Assembly: GCF_030253575.1 (NCBI RefSeq)
Contig: NC_080562.1
Location: 29,901,852 to 29,965,851 of the forward strand
DNA length: 64,000 nt
Reading direction: 5' to 3'
DNA from: Rhododendron vialii
Taxonomy: Eukaryota > Streptophyta > Magnoliopsida > Ericales > Ericaceae
Part shown: piece by piece, positions 31,977 to 45,823 of the stretch
How the letters are laid out: each line of letters opens with the position of its first letter
Position numbering within the stretch: position 1 is the first letter of the stretch
Made by a program: the position numbers and the translations under genes
The notes under the pieces: model-generated
What the model saw: only the letters and a program-made list of their open reading frames with translations
Databases searched by the model: none
Told to the model about the DNA's origin: nothing

Positions 31977-34900
31977 AAAATTGTTTATGTTTTGGCGATT
32001 GAATTGTGTCAGAGAGTGTTTCGAAACTTCGACCCAAGCCTGCGAACGCAAGAGAAGGCGGTCGAATATGTTCGGGCTCTTAACGCAGCCAAAATGGACA
32101 AGGTAACTTTTTTCTAAACCAATTAGCTACAGTTTCAGTTCACTATTTGACTATTTGTATGTACATGCATTTATGGCAGTGATTAGCTGATCGGAGAAAG
32201 TGTATACTATAGCAAATTATGAGATTTTCTGGTACTAGTTGCAAAGTTTAGTGGTGTTGGCGTAAATAGTTGGGGTGTAGTTACAAAGGATTGTACCATT
32301 TTATACATATTAAGGGCTACAAACAAATCGAGCTGCTCACGAGCAGCTCGTGGCTTGGCTCGACTCGTTCTATAATCTAAACTAGCCGACATCAACACTC
32401 AAAAGCTCGGTTCGTTTGTATTGACTGGACTCTTGTAAAGAGGCTCATTAAGTAAATTAGCTAGGCTTGGCTCGTCAAGGACTCGGCTCATTGACAACCA
32501 AGCCGAGCTCGAGTTTTAGGCTCGTTTAGTAAAGGAGCAGCTCGAACGCTATGAAGCTCAGCATGGCTTGTTTACACCCCTATCCATATATATGAAAGTG
32601 GACTTATGACATTTTGTGGTTGATTTTGAACTAGTGGTGATTCAGTTCGAGTTTTTCTGGTGTGATTTTGCAATGAGTTTATGTGGCTAAAATTTTGTAT
32701 TTAGCCATTTGGCGTCTCAGTATATTTTTGTTGCAAGAGTAATTGCTTTCATTTTGGGTGTTACTTGTTAGATATTTGCAAGGCCATTTGTTGGAGCAAT
32801 GGATGGGCATATAGACTCAGTTTCATGTATGGCTAAGAACCCGAATCACTTGAAAGGGATATTTTCTGGTTCCATGGACGGAGGTATGTTGCTACGATGC
32901 TGTTTAGTCACAGTTAGTATTCATGCCTTTTTTAAAGATTAACCTTGGTGACAGTGGTGTGTATACTGTAGGTGAATAGTGGAGGGGCAAATGATTTTCT
33001 GAGAGTTTTATTTGTGAAGTTCATAAAACGCAAGGCGACATCACTCCTAGGCCCCATGGGGCTAACATTTTCCAAAGAACATAATTTACTTCAAAGCATA
33101 AACTAATTAAGCATTTGTAATTCAGCACTTAAAGCAATTTAAGTAGTCCCTAAAATGCCGGCAAGGAGATGGTTGATAAGCATGGTTGTAGCTTATTGTT
33201 TCTTTCCTTTTAATAAAATGTTCATTAGTAGTTTTAACAGAGAAGGAAAGGTGTACATGACTACATGTCAAATGACTTTTTTCTGTCCGGCAGTAGTTGA
33301 CTTGTTTGCTTTCGTACTACATCTTCACAAAAACTATGGAGTGCTATACATATAGTTTCTATGTTAGCAGAGAATAATTAAACCATACTGTTAGATAGTT
33401 TGGAGTGCCAGTTTTTATTCCAGTTCAATCGCCATTGTGTTATGTGAAATCTGCGACTCTGCGTATTGCTAGCTTCGTAGCTCTAAGGTTTGATGTAACT
33501 TCTTGTTTTATTTGCAGATATTCGCCTTTGGGACATAGCATCCAGGTATTATTTTGCAGCATTTAACACCATATTCTGCCAGTCATCATGTTATCGTACA
33601 TTAGCGGTTGTCGGATGCGGCTAAAGCTAGCAACCTATATCATTTTGTCTTGGTTTTTTTTTTCCTCTCCAACTTCTCCTCAGCATAGTTACTGCCTCTT
33701 CTTAGATTGCATTTGATCCTCCATCCTTAGGTTTTATTTTTCCTTGGAAGCTTCAAAAAGTGAGATGTTGGGTGGGTCTTGTACTCTGCGAGAAGTGCAG
33801 TTTATTTTCCTTTCCTATGTACTTTGATTCGGTTTGTCGTGTTCCGAATCCATTCCAAGTTGTGTAGGGTTCTCCTAATTGTGTGGGAACTAGGGTTTTT
33901 TGTCTGAATTTTGCCAATAAATAGAGCATGTAAAGGAACTTGAGGAGGCCTGTAGGAGTAGACCAGATAGGTGTAGTGGCGATGGGGAAATGAAAAAAAA
34001 AAAGGCTCTGAGGAGCAGGGGAGCATTTCGGCTTCAGGCTCGGGACACTGTGCTGAGCAGGTATTACTTCAATGCTCATGTATCAAGGTCGTTTTTGTTC
34101 ATTTGGGACTTGTATAGTTCCTGCTCATTGACATTGTTAGAGTTATACCGAAGCATGAGATTTCTCTACTTCTTTCCTCATTTGGGTTGCTTGTGAATTG
34201 TGGTGTCCTCTTTCGTTTCAACTGTTTTCATTCATGGGTTGAAAATCCCATGCAACTATTTCTTAGTGCACAAATCATATAAAAGATCAATTGAGAGACT
34301 GACACGTCGTCATAGGGTTTTCCGAGAAATGGTCTCATTCAAAATTCTAGGCCTTTCAAATCTTGGTAGATGTAGGTTAGTAACGTTAGTTCAGCACAAC
34401 TATCTTGGTTTGTCTATTTGCTCAATGGACATAGTTGTGAACTTGTGTGTGGCATGATAGAAACGTGCTGTGCACAGTTGCAACATTGTATAATTTCATG
34501 AGTTGAGCCAACATAACATAAAGCATGGTAGTGATGGTGGTGGCACGTTAATTGTCTGGCTCAGAGCGAATCTTTATTTTATATTCTATCTTTGTTATCT
34601 GTTTGCATTTCAGCACTACCTGTGAACCCGCATGATCCAAATATTTTTATTTCAATCATATTTTACAAATCATACTGTTTATTTTTAAAGGATGCTATAT
34701 CCATGCGTTGCTGAACTTTTTTTTTTTTTTTGGCATCTAATTTCTGTCTTGTAAAACCAAGGCGGACAATTTGTCAGTTTCCTGGTCACCAAGGTGCTGT
34801 ACGTGGTCTGACAGCGTCTACAGATGGACGTATTCTTGTATCATGTGGTACCGATTGCACGTAAGGCAAACTTCTGTTTGATGTTATTCCTTTTTTGAAG

Positions 34901-37900
34901 TAGGAAATTAACGCGAAGCATTTGTCTGTAAATAACACTGCAATATGTATCCCTTGTGGGAAATTGGACCCTTTTTTTTTATTTTTATCTCAGCGTCAGA
35001 CTGTGGAATGTTCCTCTTGCTACTGGTATGGAGTCAGATGACTTGTCTGATAATTCTGCTAAGGTCAGTCGTAGTTAAATTTTGAAATGTGCATGTCTTG
35101 TGTAATAGAATGACTGATTATTCTGTCTTTTGTCTCTGATTTTGTATGTGCAGCAATTGGCTGCTTATGTTTGGAAAAATGCTTTCTGGTATGATTTATC
35201 ATCCTTATTTGTTAAAAAGAGTATTACAATGAATCTTCATCCTTTCTATGTTAATTCTACCTTATTTGTTTTTTAGGGCCGTTGATCACCAATGTGATGG
35301 TAATCTGTTTGCCACGGCTGGAGCTCAAGTAGACATATGGGATCACAACAGGTTTGATCTGAACTTGTTTCGATTTTTCCCTAGTTTCTTGAATTATAGA
35401 AACTTCACATGCCATTTTCTCCTCAAAAATAGGTCTCAGCCAGTGAATAGTTTTGAGTGGGGAAAAGACACAGTTATATCTGTTCGATTTAATCCTGGAG
35501 AACCAAATGTCTTGGCAACATCAGCTAGGTATGCATGGCATCTCCCTGCGCACGCCTTGATGGTTGAATGATTTGGTCGATCCCACATTTCTGAATTCAT
35601 GTGCAGTTTTATATTGAATCTATTAGTGCTTGGTTGTCTTGCCACTGTATCTGATGCGCTAATCTGATATAGATGTTTAATTTATGCCGTGTTTCTGTAT
35701 TGAATATCTCTTTAGATTCATAGGGTTTTATGGTTCTGCTGAAGATTGTTGACGAATTGGCGTGTTTTCTTGATGATTTCTTCTGGCCAAGTGATCAATG
35801 TTAGGCCTATTACAACAAAACTTGAACTTTTGGAATTCCATCTAGAAATGGATTGATGTTTATATTTTATCCATGTTTTAAATTTCCTGCTGGTTTTGAA
35901 TTTGAAAGTAAGTGCAAACAAATTACAAATGCCGAGGCTTGTATGTGCTACTGTTTCCCAGATGTTATGCCTTGCCATGCAACGGGAATCAAAAGGTGGG
36001 AAGGCACATGAGTTTTTTGCTGTTCTTTTGTGTAAAAGACAACTAATGTCTGTCTTATTTATCTTTATTACTACCGAACTTGCATGACGTTGCATGGCTG
36101 TTTTTTGTTTATTTTTTATGCAGTAATGAGCGCTCTTACATGGCAATTGAATGGTGTAGGATGTCTTTTGTTTTCATTTTTTTAAGGGAGTATTCCAGTC
36201 AGTTTGCTGGCCTGGATACTTCCAGATTGTAATCACTAAGTCCTGTCATTAATTTCAGATTGTTATTCGGTGATTGAGATCCTTGTATGCTTTAATCTCT
36301 TTGCTAAACTATTTTGTTTGATTCTGTAGTGATCGTAGCATAGCGATTTATGATTTGCGAATGTCGTCCCCGACAACTAAGCTTATTATGAGGGTAATTC
36401 TGGCCTCTTGCTCAATTCTCTCCTAATTTTTGTACAGCCTTAGATATTTATCTGGAAAAAAATAGGATTTAAAATTGGTTGTTTAGATGTGCGCTGGTTC
36501 ATTTACTTTTGTTCCTACCAATTGGGGCCCTCCTTGCAACCACACTGGGAATTGCCTCAGCCAACTTATTATCTCTGTCCGATTCATCACCTAATGGCAA
36601 ACAAGTATCGCGGTTTTCGGTAGGGAATCACTCGCTTCATCGAACACATGTATATGTTTGATAGGCCTGGCCTCCGGTGGTGGATGGTATGAACACCTGT
36701 GTTACTGTGTAGTATTCTTATTGAGTGTCTGAGACGAGAAACTTTTAAGAAAGGATAAATTATGTATAGAAAAGTTAATTTCTCAGTCTTGCCTGCCACT
36801 CGCATGTGTCGCATGGCTTCAGTGGATCGTGCCCTAGAAGGATTCAGTCCTGGTAGTATTCATTGGTTGAAATTGGGAAGGCAAACGAAAAAGTTAAGCT
36901 CGAATACATTATCAGTTAAATAGGTATTTGCTTTTATCTTCTTTATACGTAGGTCTCATGTACCATGTTAATATGTTTCAAGAGATAATTGTGTGGGCAT
37001 TTTTAGTCTCTTAGGATCCTCCGTGTAGTATATGCACTTGGCATCTAGTTGGTTACTTTAAACTCGAAATTGGTTAACACCCTAGCTTAACAGGAAAACA
37101 AAAACCTCAACCTCAATCATGCATTGTAATTCACTAATTCTTGTTGTGGTCAACACCTACATTTACAGATTACGGTTTTTAACCCCACTTGTTGGAATTT
37201 GATTACGGTTGCGTTTCTGAACTAGTTCGTTACGCCTGCTGTAAACTAGTTACATCTGAGAAATGATTGCGTAGAGATACTGAATAATCTTTATAATGGC
37301 GCTCTCAGAAAATCTTATTCTGCATCTTTGTTACTTTTAGCCCTGGGATTTTTTCCCTTTTTTCTTTTAATTCTTTGATGAGTCTCTAACTTGTATGTTC
37401 TTGTTACAGACCAAAACTAATTCCATATCTTGGAATCCAATGGAGCCGATGAATTTAACAGCTGTAAGTGAAACTTTTGGAAGCTTATTTAGCCAAAAGT
37501 CCTTAATTCATGGAAAGTGTTGTGCTAGGGTTGGTTTTGGAATTACTGTAATGTGGCATCATTTTAGCAGTATTTGTTGCTTGAGATTTTGGACAATGTT
37601 TGTTGGGGTCCGACGGTTTTGCTACTTCATGACATCATTATTGGTTGTTCTGCATTTTGCTGGCATTTTGGCATGTAAGAAGTTAAATGGGGATCAATGA
37701 TCTTTTTTGGCTACTTCCTGGTGTGGTGGTTATTTGTAAAAATGTGGCTTCCTGTGTACAAAATTTGCCCCTTTTTAAAAAAAATTTACCAAGTGCTATT
37801 TATATGGACAGGCAAATGAGGATTGCAATTGCTATAGCTATGATGCTAGAAAATTAGATGAAGCCAAGTGTGTACACAAGGATCATGTTTCTGCAGTGTA

Positions 37901-40110
37901 AGATCCCAGATGCATAGTAAAAGATTCTCAGTTCCAGAATTTATACGTCTAAAAAATCATATATTCTGATGCTCTTACTTTTTCCCCACAGGATGGATAT
38001 TGATTACTCTCCAACTGGACGTGAATTTGTGACTGGATCTTATGACAGAACGGTTAGTGATATGCGATAAAGCGGGCTCTATCTCTTTTGAACTTCTCTT
38101 GGCTTTAAGAGATGGCAGCACAATCTCCTGATAGAACTTCTTTCCTGCAGATAAGAATATTTCAGTATAATGGTGGCCACAGCAGGGAAATCTACCATAC
38201 TAAACGAATGCAAAGGTGTGCCTGGTTAAATTTTTTAATTATCATACTTTAGGCTTCTGCCTCCATATCATTGCCCTATACTGGCTTCCAAAACACTAAC
38301 TACAAAGTTGTGAACTTGTCCACAGTCGTAGTCCTTGATGATGATGAGCCGTTTCTTTCCTACACAGTGTAGACATTAACTATTGTGGATGTTTAGTAGA
38401 TACACTATCCACAAATAACTGTGACCTAACCGAAATTTTGTCATCAACACAGGGTATTTTGCGCCAAGTTCAGCTGCGATGGGAGTTATGTTATCTCAGG
38501 GAGTGATGATACCAATCTTCGGCTTTGGAAGGCCAATGCATCTGAACAATTGGGCGTTGTATGAATCTCTTGCTCCATTTGTTTTTTTCTTAATAGGGTA
38601 CTTGAACTTTTGAATGATAAGTTTCTGATCTAATGCCCATATTTTGTACTGCATTATTGTACATCTACTTTCATGCGAACTAAGAATATTTAAACTTAAC
38701 AAATCACTTGATATTGGGTGCATTTGCTATTAAGTAGTAATCTAACATGGCATCAAAACTTTGGTTTCTGTCAAATCTCTTTATCTCAATTATTTCCTCT
38801 TTTTGCATCAAGTTTCTCTCTATTTGCCTTCTATTTTTATGTACATGGGATGTTTGCATCTCCACATGCAAGACAGGGTTGCAAGTGAGGGAGATATGAT
38901 ATGCCTTGGTGGACCATTTCCTAACAGCTTAATCTTGCGGGAGAGTTGGTGACTTACCATGTTATGAGAGTCTTTGCATTTCTACCCCTCTGTATTTTGC
39001 TCTATATGTGGAAATTAGAATTGTATGTGCAAGACAAGGTTGCACGTGAAGTGAGGGATGGTTCTGAATAGCATGATTTACATTGTTAGGCGTATTTGTA
39101 ATAATAGCTTTAGCTTTGGAGAGTTGGAGACCATTGGTGATCTGACATATTCAAAATACAATGCAAACAAGAATTGAGATGTATAGCTTGATTTAGATTG
39201 TTAGACTATGTTGCATTGCTTCACTTTTTGGTAGATCCATTATCTTAACTGCATAGTAGATCCTACTTTATCAATCTGGATGCATTATCACCCGGATTCT
39301 GACACTGTTGCAGCTTCTACCAAGGGAACGTAAAAATCATGAGTATCGGGAGGCTGTCAAGAATCGCTATAAGCACCTTCCTGAAGTTAAGCGTATTGTG
39401 AGGTAATATTGGTTTGAACAAATGCTTATTGATGGTTTAGGTTGTTATGGTTGCTTTGTTGACCTGGTTTTAGTATCTTGAGATATACTAAGACCACCAG
39501 TGGAGCACCTTACTATTTTGGAGTTTTAAGAGGGAGCTCTCGTATGTAGTAGTTTTTCTTTCGTATTCGTGTCTAACGTGAATTCTCAACAAATATTTGG
39601 TCAATTTTAAGCAATCAATTTGTAGGCTCTAGTAATGAAAATTCTGTACAGCAAGTCGTGTGATTGAGTCTTCCCTTATTACAAATTGATTGAACTTGTT
39701 CTTTTCCAACATGTCCCTTATTTGGGATTAGAATCTTAAACCATGTTGATATTGGTCCACATTTATGGGTTTACCTCATATTTATGAAGTCTTGGGCTCA
39801 GTAAATTATTTATTTTATCATTCGGGCTCACTTCTCAGTAAATTCCCCGTCCAAGTTATGTTTTGAGAATTGACCAAACTTGCTCTATATTGTTGGGCCA
39901 GTAACCTGAGCCTGCTCTTTTCATTGTGTTTGATTATTGTCGTACAGGCACAGGCACTTGCCGAAGCCAATATTCAAGGCATCTGCCCTTCGACGAATTA
40001 TGATTGATGCTGAGAGAAAGAAAGATGCGAGGAGGATGGCTCATAGTGCCCCGGGAAGCATTCCAAGGGAGTCAATACGGAAAAAGAGAATCATTAAAGA
40101 AGTTGAGTGA
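31811..40110 (+). CDS. DCAF13: DCAF13/SOF1 WD40 protein, 17 exons, 452 aa
   Basis: Nucleolar WD40 protein of the small-subunit processome (yeast Sof1), needed for 18S pre-rRNA maturation and also a CUL4-DDB1 substrate receptor. Exons: 31811-31876, 32013-32102, 32772-32883, 33518-33545, 34762-34860, 34994-35063, 35154-35188, 35277-35351, 35433-35528, 36330-36393, 37410-37463, 37812-37897, 37992-38052, 38151-38215, 38453-38558, 39314-39402, 39948-40110; 1359 nt. It starts MKVKVISRSTDEF, a Sof1-type N-terminus. WD repeats include DIRLWDIASR (a WDxR DDB1-contact motif), VRLWNVPL, VDIWDHNR and SDDTNLRLWKA. The C-terminal Sof1 domain is LLPRERKNHEYREAV, NRYKHLPEVKRIVRHRHLP, ending in the basic KKRIIKEVE. 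Intron 1 holds a CT run and intron 2 a GCTCG element. No defects seen. Confidence 0.97.
31933..31972 (+). repeat. (CT)n microsatellite in DCAF13 intron 1
   Basis: About 40 bp CT on the sense strand, 40 bases before the exon 2 acceptor, so it may act as an extended polypyrimidine tract. Confidence 0.95.
32311..32582. mobile_element. GCTCG-rich TAGG...CCTA-type element in DCAF13 intron 2
   Basis: About 272 bp. Ends TAAGGGCTACAAACA and TGTTTACACCCCTA; flanks TACATAT and TCCATAT agree at 6 of 7 bases. The body has GAGCTGCTCACGAGCAGCTC and many GCTCG words, like the element at 18665. Confidence 0.7.
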
Positions 40111-41917
40111 TGTGTTATGTACAAAAGAAACAGATGCAGTTATAGCATGTGTGTAAACATAGTTCGGTTGAGTGCTTGGAAGATAAGTTATTTCCTTTCT
40201 CAGCTTGAAGGCGATGCTTTGGTAGTTTCTGAAAATTTCTCCCTCAACCAATTCATCGGATTTGGACAGAATGAAACTCTTCGTACGAGGACAGAACATT
40301 GTGAGGAGGTAAGAAACCGTCTTAACAGTTTTGGCAGACACAGTTAATCCATCGACGTAGTCAAATACTAGGCGTATTTTCTACATTTAAGAGTTATCAA
40401 CTTCTTGTAATGTATGGTTTTCTTGTCATGTGGTTTATTTTGGGAAGGAATTTTGGGTGCTCTTTGTTTTGTTGAACCTTCAAGATCTTTTGTTCTTCCA
40501 TATGCTTGTTTTGGACCAAATTGTGGTGTATATAAACCTTAGCGTCGTTCTTGCATTGCCTCTACCAATGAATCTTCCAAGTATCCTCCTTGGGCCTATT
40601 TATGGGAAAAATTTTACTTGCTCTTGGAGCCCCGCCTTCTGGTGCACCAAGGGCCATTAATGTTGACAATGCATACATATTCTAGAATATTTTACCGAAA
40701 GCAGGGATGAACTCTCAGTGCTCTTCATAAGTAGAAATGATCAAAAGTAGGATACAACTTTTGACTATTACTTTCATGATGTTACTCCGAATATTATGAT
40801 CGAAGTAATTGCTCGTCATGATGACTAAAAATGTTGACCCCATGTGAATGTGGGGTGGTAGAGGTCCCTAGAGCATTGAATGATCACTCGGACCGCCAGA
40901 TTGTTCACTCTTAATTCATTTCGTTCACTAAGCAAAGTGTTTTTTTTGATAGGCCGCTAAGCAAAGTGTTAACCATTTGCCAATACTAGTACTGGTAGAT
41001 AAGACTAGCTCCTTTCCGGTACCCAAAAACAAAAACAAAAAGAGACTAGTGTTGAAAGTTGAAATCACATTTGTTCAGTTTGAGAATTGCTAAAGAACTC
41101 CAAATCATACTCTATTGTTATTAGACGGTTAACTGTTCATTAAGGAACAAAATACAGCAATAAAAAGTTCATAACATTGGCTATAGCTAGGACACACAGT
41201 AAATTTCGATTTTTTATTTGTAGAGTCAATAAAAAAAATTGAAAAAACTAGGAGAAGAGAAGACAACAGAAAATAGTGATTTTTTTCTATTATTTGAATA
41301 TGTCAAAGGATTTTCTGCATTAATGAAACTTTGGATTCTGGACGAAGGAAGCAAGGAAATAAGAACACAAATTAAAAGTGTCTCGGTCTGTCCTCTCTAA
41401 TTTGCCTACCGTGTTTGAGTTTCTCGATTTTTAGTAATATAAGAGGTTCCTATTTTCGTAGTAGTAAGATTTTATAAAAACAGTCACTCCGCACATATAT
41501 ATCAAACGCCTCTAGTCCTTTTCTACTCATACTCTCATCGATTGAGAATTACTATATGACTATGTTGTGGTTCTACGGAGTATTATTTATGCTATTATAC
41601 TAATGTTATTTCCTAAAATAAACATGTATATAAGTAAATTGATTTCCATTCTCATTTTTCTTCATAAATAATAAATAAAACGAAAAAAAGAACAGGGAAA
41701 GCACAGCCACTATTTCAGTTGAATTTGGTGCAGAACAATAAACTGGTACACTCCAGGTTTTGCTATTTTCACCAGCCAAACACCTCCCTAGGGTTTAGTC
41801 ATCTTTCTTGAATGCAAACACAGCACTAAAACCCCTTGCAAAATCACAACCACAGGAACTCCTTCTACTTTCCCATTGAATCCATAAAACTCAAACCCCA
41901 AATCTTTAGACTCCGCC
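40111..41917. other. Spacer between DCAF13 and NFD6-like gene
   Basis: DCAF13 3' UTR, then AT-rich sequence, then the NFD6-like leader. A reverse telo box TAGGGTTTAG lies at 41789-41798, about 120 bases upstream of the NFD6 ATG. No other gene seen. Confidence 0.6.
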
Positions 41918-42215
41918 ATGGCCAGCGCCGCCGCCGCCAGATGCGTTTTCCGATCGAATGCCGTTCGAAATGTGGCGGCCAGAGTCGCCTCCGAAGCGAA
42001 AGCCGCTCGCTCCTCTCCCTTCCGCGTTTCGAGCAGAAGTCCTCTCTCTCATCGAATCTTCAGGTAACTAGCATATCACGACCAAAACCACCGATATTTA
42101 CGTTGACTTTCGTGCTTATATTCATCTATCAATACTAGTATATACGAATGTAGTAGGCTCAAATGCCTCCAATCCTACATTCTTAAAGTTTTGATTTTCT
42201 TGTTTCTTGTTTCTT

Positions 42216-42277
<62 letters not shown>

Positions 42278-45200
42278 ACAGTGGGAAGTTCGGCTTCATT
42301 ATGTGAAGAAGATAGAATAATTAAAAGTCGCACTTTTTAATTTTTGTTTGTTTGTTTTGTTTAGACTCCGTTTTTCATAATATTGAATTAATTAGTGTGT
42401 TTCATAACTTCCAATTAATTTGAGCTAATTTTATTCAGGCTTCAAATTTTGTATTCATAACAGTGATGTGTCTTTTTCGTGCATAGAACGGGAATAACAC
42501 TAGTGTCACGTATGTGTGTGTTTGTGTTAGTGTACATGAATATAAGTATTGGTTTAGAAATTTGAGTAGAAGTTTCTTTTGAAACGAAGAGCGATAGTAT
42601 CAAACTAGCAAATTTGACGTACTTTTCCTACTCACATGAGTTGGTTGGCCTTGTCATTACATTCAAGTGGGACTCATTTTGAGTTCGAGGTGTAAATACT
42701 GCATTTCCCCTTGTTGAGTGAAAGAGGGGCGTCGAAGGCTTAGCATTTTCCTCATATGAAGCACTCCTACTTGCGGACTGAAATTAAAGCATGAAATAGG
42801 GTGGAAGTTGCATTATTTGCAAAGTGATAAATTTGAAAGTCCCAAGGTAACCTCGTTGATTTTGGTTAAAGAAAACAGTCCTCCTTGATTTTCAGTGGAA
42901 ATCATGCAAAACTCATTTTGATACGAGTTTGATTAAACGATTTGAGTTGGATTGAGATGTTTCTGACCCAAATAGAATTGTGAGTCAAGGTATGAGCAAG
43001 GGCTTGAAATTAACTCATAGAAAGTGGATTTTCTTGTTGAATATGGTTTTGCTTTTGGCAGGTGTCCGGCTGAAATGAGTGTTTTTGCTGGTTCAATGCA
43101 ACCATTCCACACTGCTACTGCTTCGGCATTGATGACTTCAATGCTCTCCATCTCGCGTTGCGGTTACGGGTGGCTTCCCGAAGGTAATATCTTTTGTACC
43201 ATTTGAATTCATTCTTTTCCGTTTGATGATTTTACAGTTTGGCTGTTGGCTACGGTTTAGGTCCTAGTTGGAATGTCTGATTTGGTTCTGCATGATTTAT
43301 TTATCTTGTTCATCATTATGTGTTTGGGTTAAGCTAATTAGTTAAAATCATATCTCTCCATGTGTTTTCTATTACCGTTATGCTTTTTGGCAAAATTAGG
43401 TTGTTCATCTGAAATTCTACTTTCTTGCATTGAAATTTTTTGATGTATATTGCAAGCCTTTTCTAGTTGATAATTTTTTATTTGGAGGAGATAGTTTTTT
43501 TTTTTCAATTGGGGACAAAAATTCTTTGGGTAGCCTTTTGTAATAAAGAAGTGGACCTAACCATTCCCGCTTGAGATTTCTTTTTCTTTTAATATGACTT
43601 GTTGATTTTGTCTTTACAAAGTAGGCTGCCCTTTTCATTGATAAGATTACCCTTTGGTGCTTTACCAATTTATTCTATGCACGACTCTCTCTATCTCTCT
43701 GTGGGCTGATTCTAGCCTAGTTCCTGCCTTGTAGGCTATGAAGCAAAAACGCTCCTAGAGATCGCCTCATCCGTATCGGACACTTTGGGGACACGTAGGG
43801 AACACACCAAATTTTGTGTCCAATAAATTATGATATTCCTCACGGTGGGACATGCCTGGGGCACACTTGGGACAAGGCAGAGTGATTTTTATAAATTTCA
43901 AAAGTTTTTTCGAGGTAAAATATTTACAACTTCAAATGTATTGGGCCAAAAGCGTAATATAAGATGTATGTGTATAGGCATACACCATCAGTTGGTATTG
44001 CATTCGACAGGAGTTCTAACCTTAAGATTTTTTTTTTTGCAATGTTCCCTGTCTTGTCCGGCTCCCCATTGTTTGAGAATTGTAGTGTCCTGTATTCGTC
44101 TCTGGTCCCCCGCCGTTTCCGTGCTACATAGCTTATGGTATTATTGAGGGAATAGGACAGTTCAAGTTGTTTCACACTATGGTTGTCCAAGAATCACTGT
44201 TTATTGGTTAACAGTAACACTGTGGATCCTAAAATTTAGGAGTTGGAACTTTCTTTGTTAGAATAAGTCGAGGTCACAATCAGTGCAGATAACTCTGGAG
44301 CAATGTTTGACGTAAAAGCTCGAGTGGAACAATACATAAACAATGGTCATTAGTGAGACTATTCCTTTATCCTCGATTGATAAAGCATAGATAAAAGTGT
44401 CTGACATTGGAAATGGCAGGGGATGTTTAGTGTTCTTTCTGTTGCTGTTTCTCAGAAATATCATGCTCATAACTCAGAGAAGTTTCTTTCCGTGGACTGG
44501 TTTCTGAGCTGTGTCGTTCACTGGTTTGAAATAGAAAAACCATATCCAGGATCTGATGGCGTTTCTCCTTGCTCTTAAATCAAGCCAAATGGCATTTCTG
44601 CTTACTCTCAAATATAATGCCCATAACTCAAACCAAGCCAAGAGCCGGTTTGGGTTTGAGTGTACCAACCGGAGAAACGTCATTTGGATCCTGTTGTTCA
44701 AGCGAATAGTGAGCTCTTTGACAAGGGATAGAAGCTCAGTAATATAGGGATCCCCACAGTGAAGGAGAGGAGGATAAACACTAACCTCCAAATAGTCTGA
44801 AAAAAAGGCATTTATCTTCTGCAATCTTCGCACGATATCCAAATCTTTTTCAACAAGGCCAGAGAATCTACAATATCAGCACGATTATGCAAATTGTGAT
44901 CGTAATCCCATTAAATGTTTTCTTCTTCTGTCCCTTTTAATCATGAAAATGTTTTTTTTTTCTTTCTCCAATAGCAGTAGGTATTTTCACTTGACCTGTG
45001 TAGTGATTGATTTTTCATGTTCCACAAAATAGTTTTTGCTGTTGGTTGCCTGACCAACGTTTCTTTCTTGATTTAGGTATCTAGCAAAACTTTGTAGGAC
45101 CCTCCTTGATGTGCTTTTCCACATTTGAGTTTCTGGTAAGTTAGTATTTACTGGGAGTTCTTTAAACTGAGTAGGATATTCCTCAATTGTGATGAAAATA

Positions 45201-45823
45201 GGCTAGCTTTCTATCATGCATCCTAGCGTCTTTTCATAGGTGGATATGAATATAGGTTCACTTAAGTTACTTATTAAAAAATATAATATATATAGATATA
45301 CACGGCCCTTCCAATAAGGGCGCCCTTGTACTTGTTAAATGCAGACATCGCCTCTTAGCCATTGGATCGTGTTTTCAATGGACCATCCAGGCCATTGAAA
45401 ACACGATCCAACAGCTGAGGTAACAAGTCCGCATTTTACTCCTATAAGGGCGTCCTTAGAGAAAGTGCTCTGTATAGATATATAGGTTCACTTAAGTTAA
45501 CTGTATTTTCTGATCTTTTCTTTGATTTCCCCTTTCCTTTTTCATAGGAAGGTTTTTGCTCCCTGATTGTTTTGGGGTTGTTATTGGTCTGTTTTTCTGT
45601 TCTCTTTCAGTGCTTTGACAGGTCTAGTTCCTGCTGTGTTTGTAGTTTGTTTGCCTTAATAAGATCATAGTTTACCAAAAAAAAATTAAAGTGTGACTTC
45701 ACTGTTCTTCTTTGAATTCAGTCCTAATGATTGTTCACTTTTCCTTTAAATCTTGTCTTCTTGTTTTGATGGAGGGTTGCATACTCCTTTTCTTCTCTTG
45801 TAGGCATTGACTGGACTAGATGA
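41918..45823 (+). CDS. NFD6: NUCLEAR FUSION DEFECTIVE 6-like organelle protein, 95 aa
   Basis: Small mitochondrial/plastid protein; Arabidopsis NFD6 was found in a screen for polar nuclear fusion in the female gametophyte. Three coding exons: 41918-42063, 43062-43183 and 45804-45823, phases 2 and 1. The first 48 residues (MASAAAARCVFRSN...) are rich in Ala, Arg and Ser with almost no acids, a typical targeting presequence. The conserved core is FHTATASALMTSMLSISR followed by YGWLPE. I chose the exon at 45804 because it gives the ending EGIDWTR, like the EGLDKTR-type ends known in this family. Another acceptor near 45075 would give EGI and stop. Intron 1 has a GA run and intron 2 (2.6 kb) a hairpin element. 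The identification rests on short conserved motifs. Confidence 0.85.
42219..42271 (+). repeat. (GA)n microsatellite in NFD6 intron 1
   Basis: About 53 bp of uninterrupted GA on the sense strand, the opposite strand bias to the other gene-associated runs in this window. Confidence 0.97.
45298..45470. mobile_element. Hairpin MITE-like element in NFD6 intron 2
   Basis: Arms: AAGGGCGCCCTTGTACTTGTTAA-type left end pairs with TAACAAGTCC...AAGGGCGTCC on the right, and GGATCGTGTTTTCAATGG pairs with CCATTGAAAACACGATCC around a loop at about 45382-45391. Confidence 0.75.

Noticed and set aside
44474-44842. 122-aa minus-strand frame in NFD6 intron 2 (RLQKINAFFSDYLEVSVYPP)
   Set aside because: Reads like a possible gene fragment but matches no family I know, and no splice partners were found.
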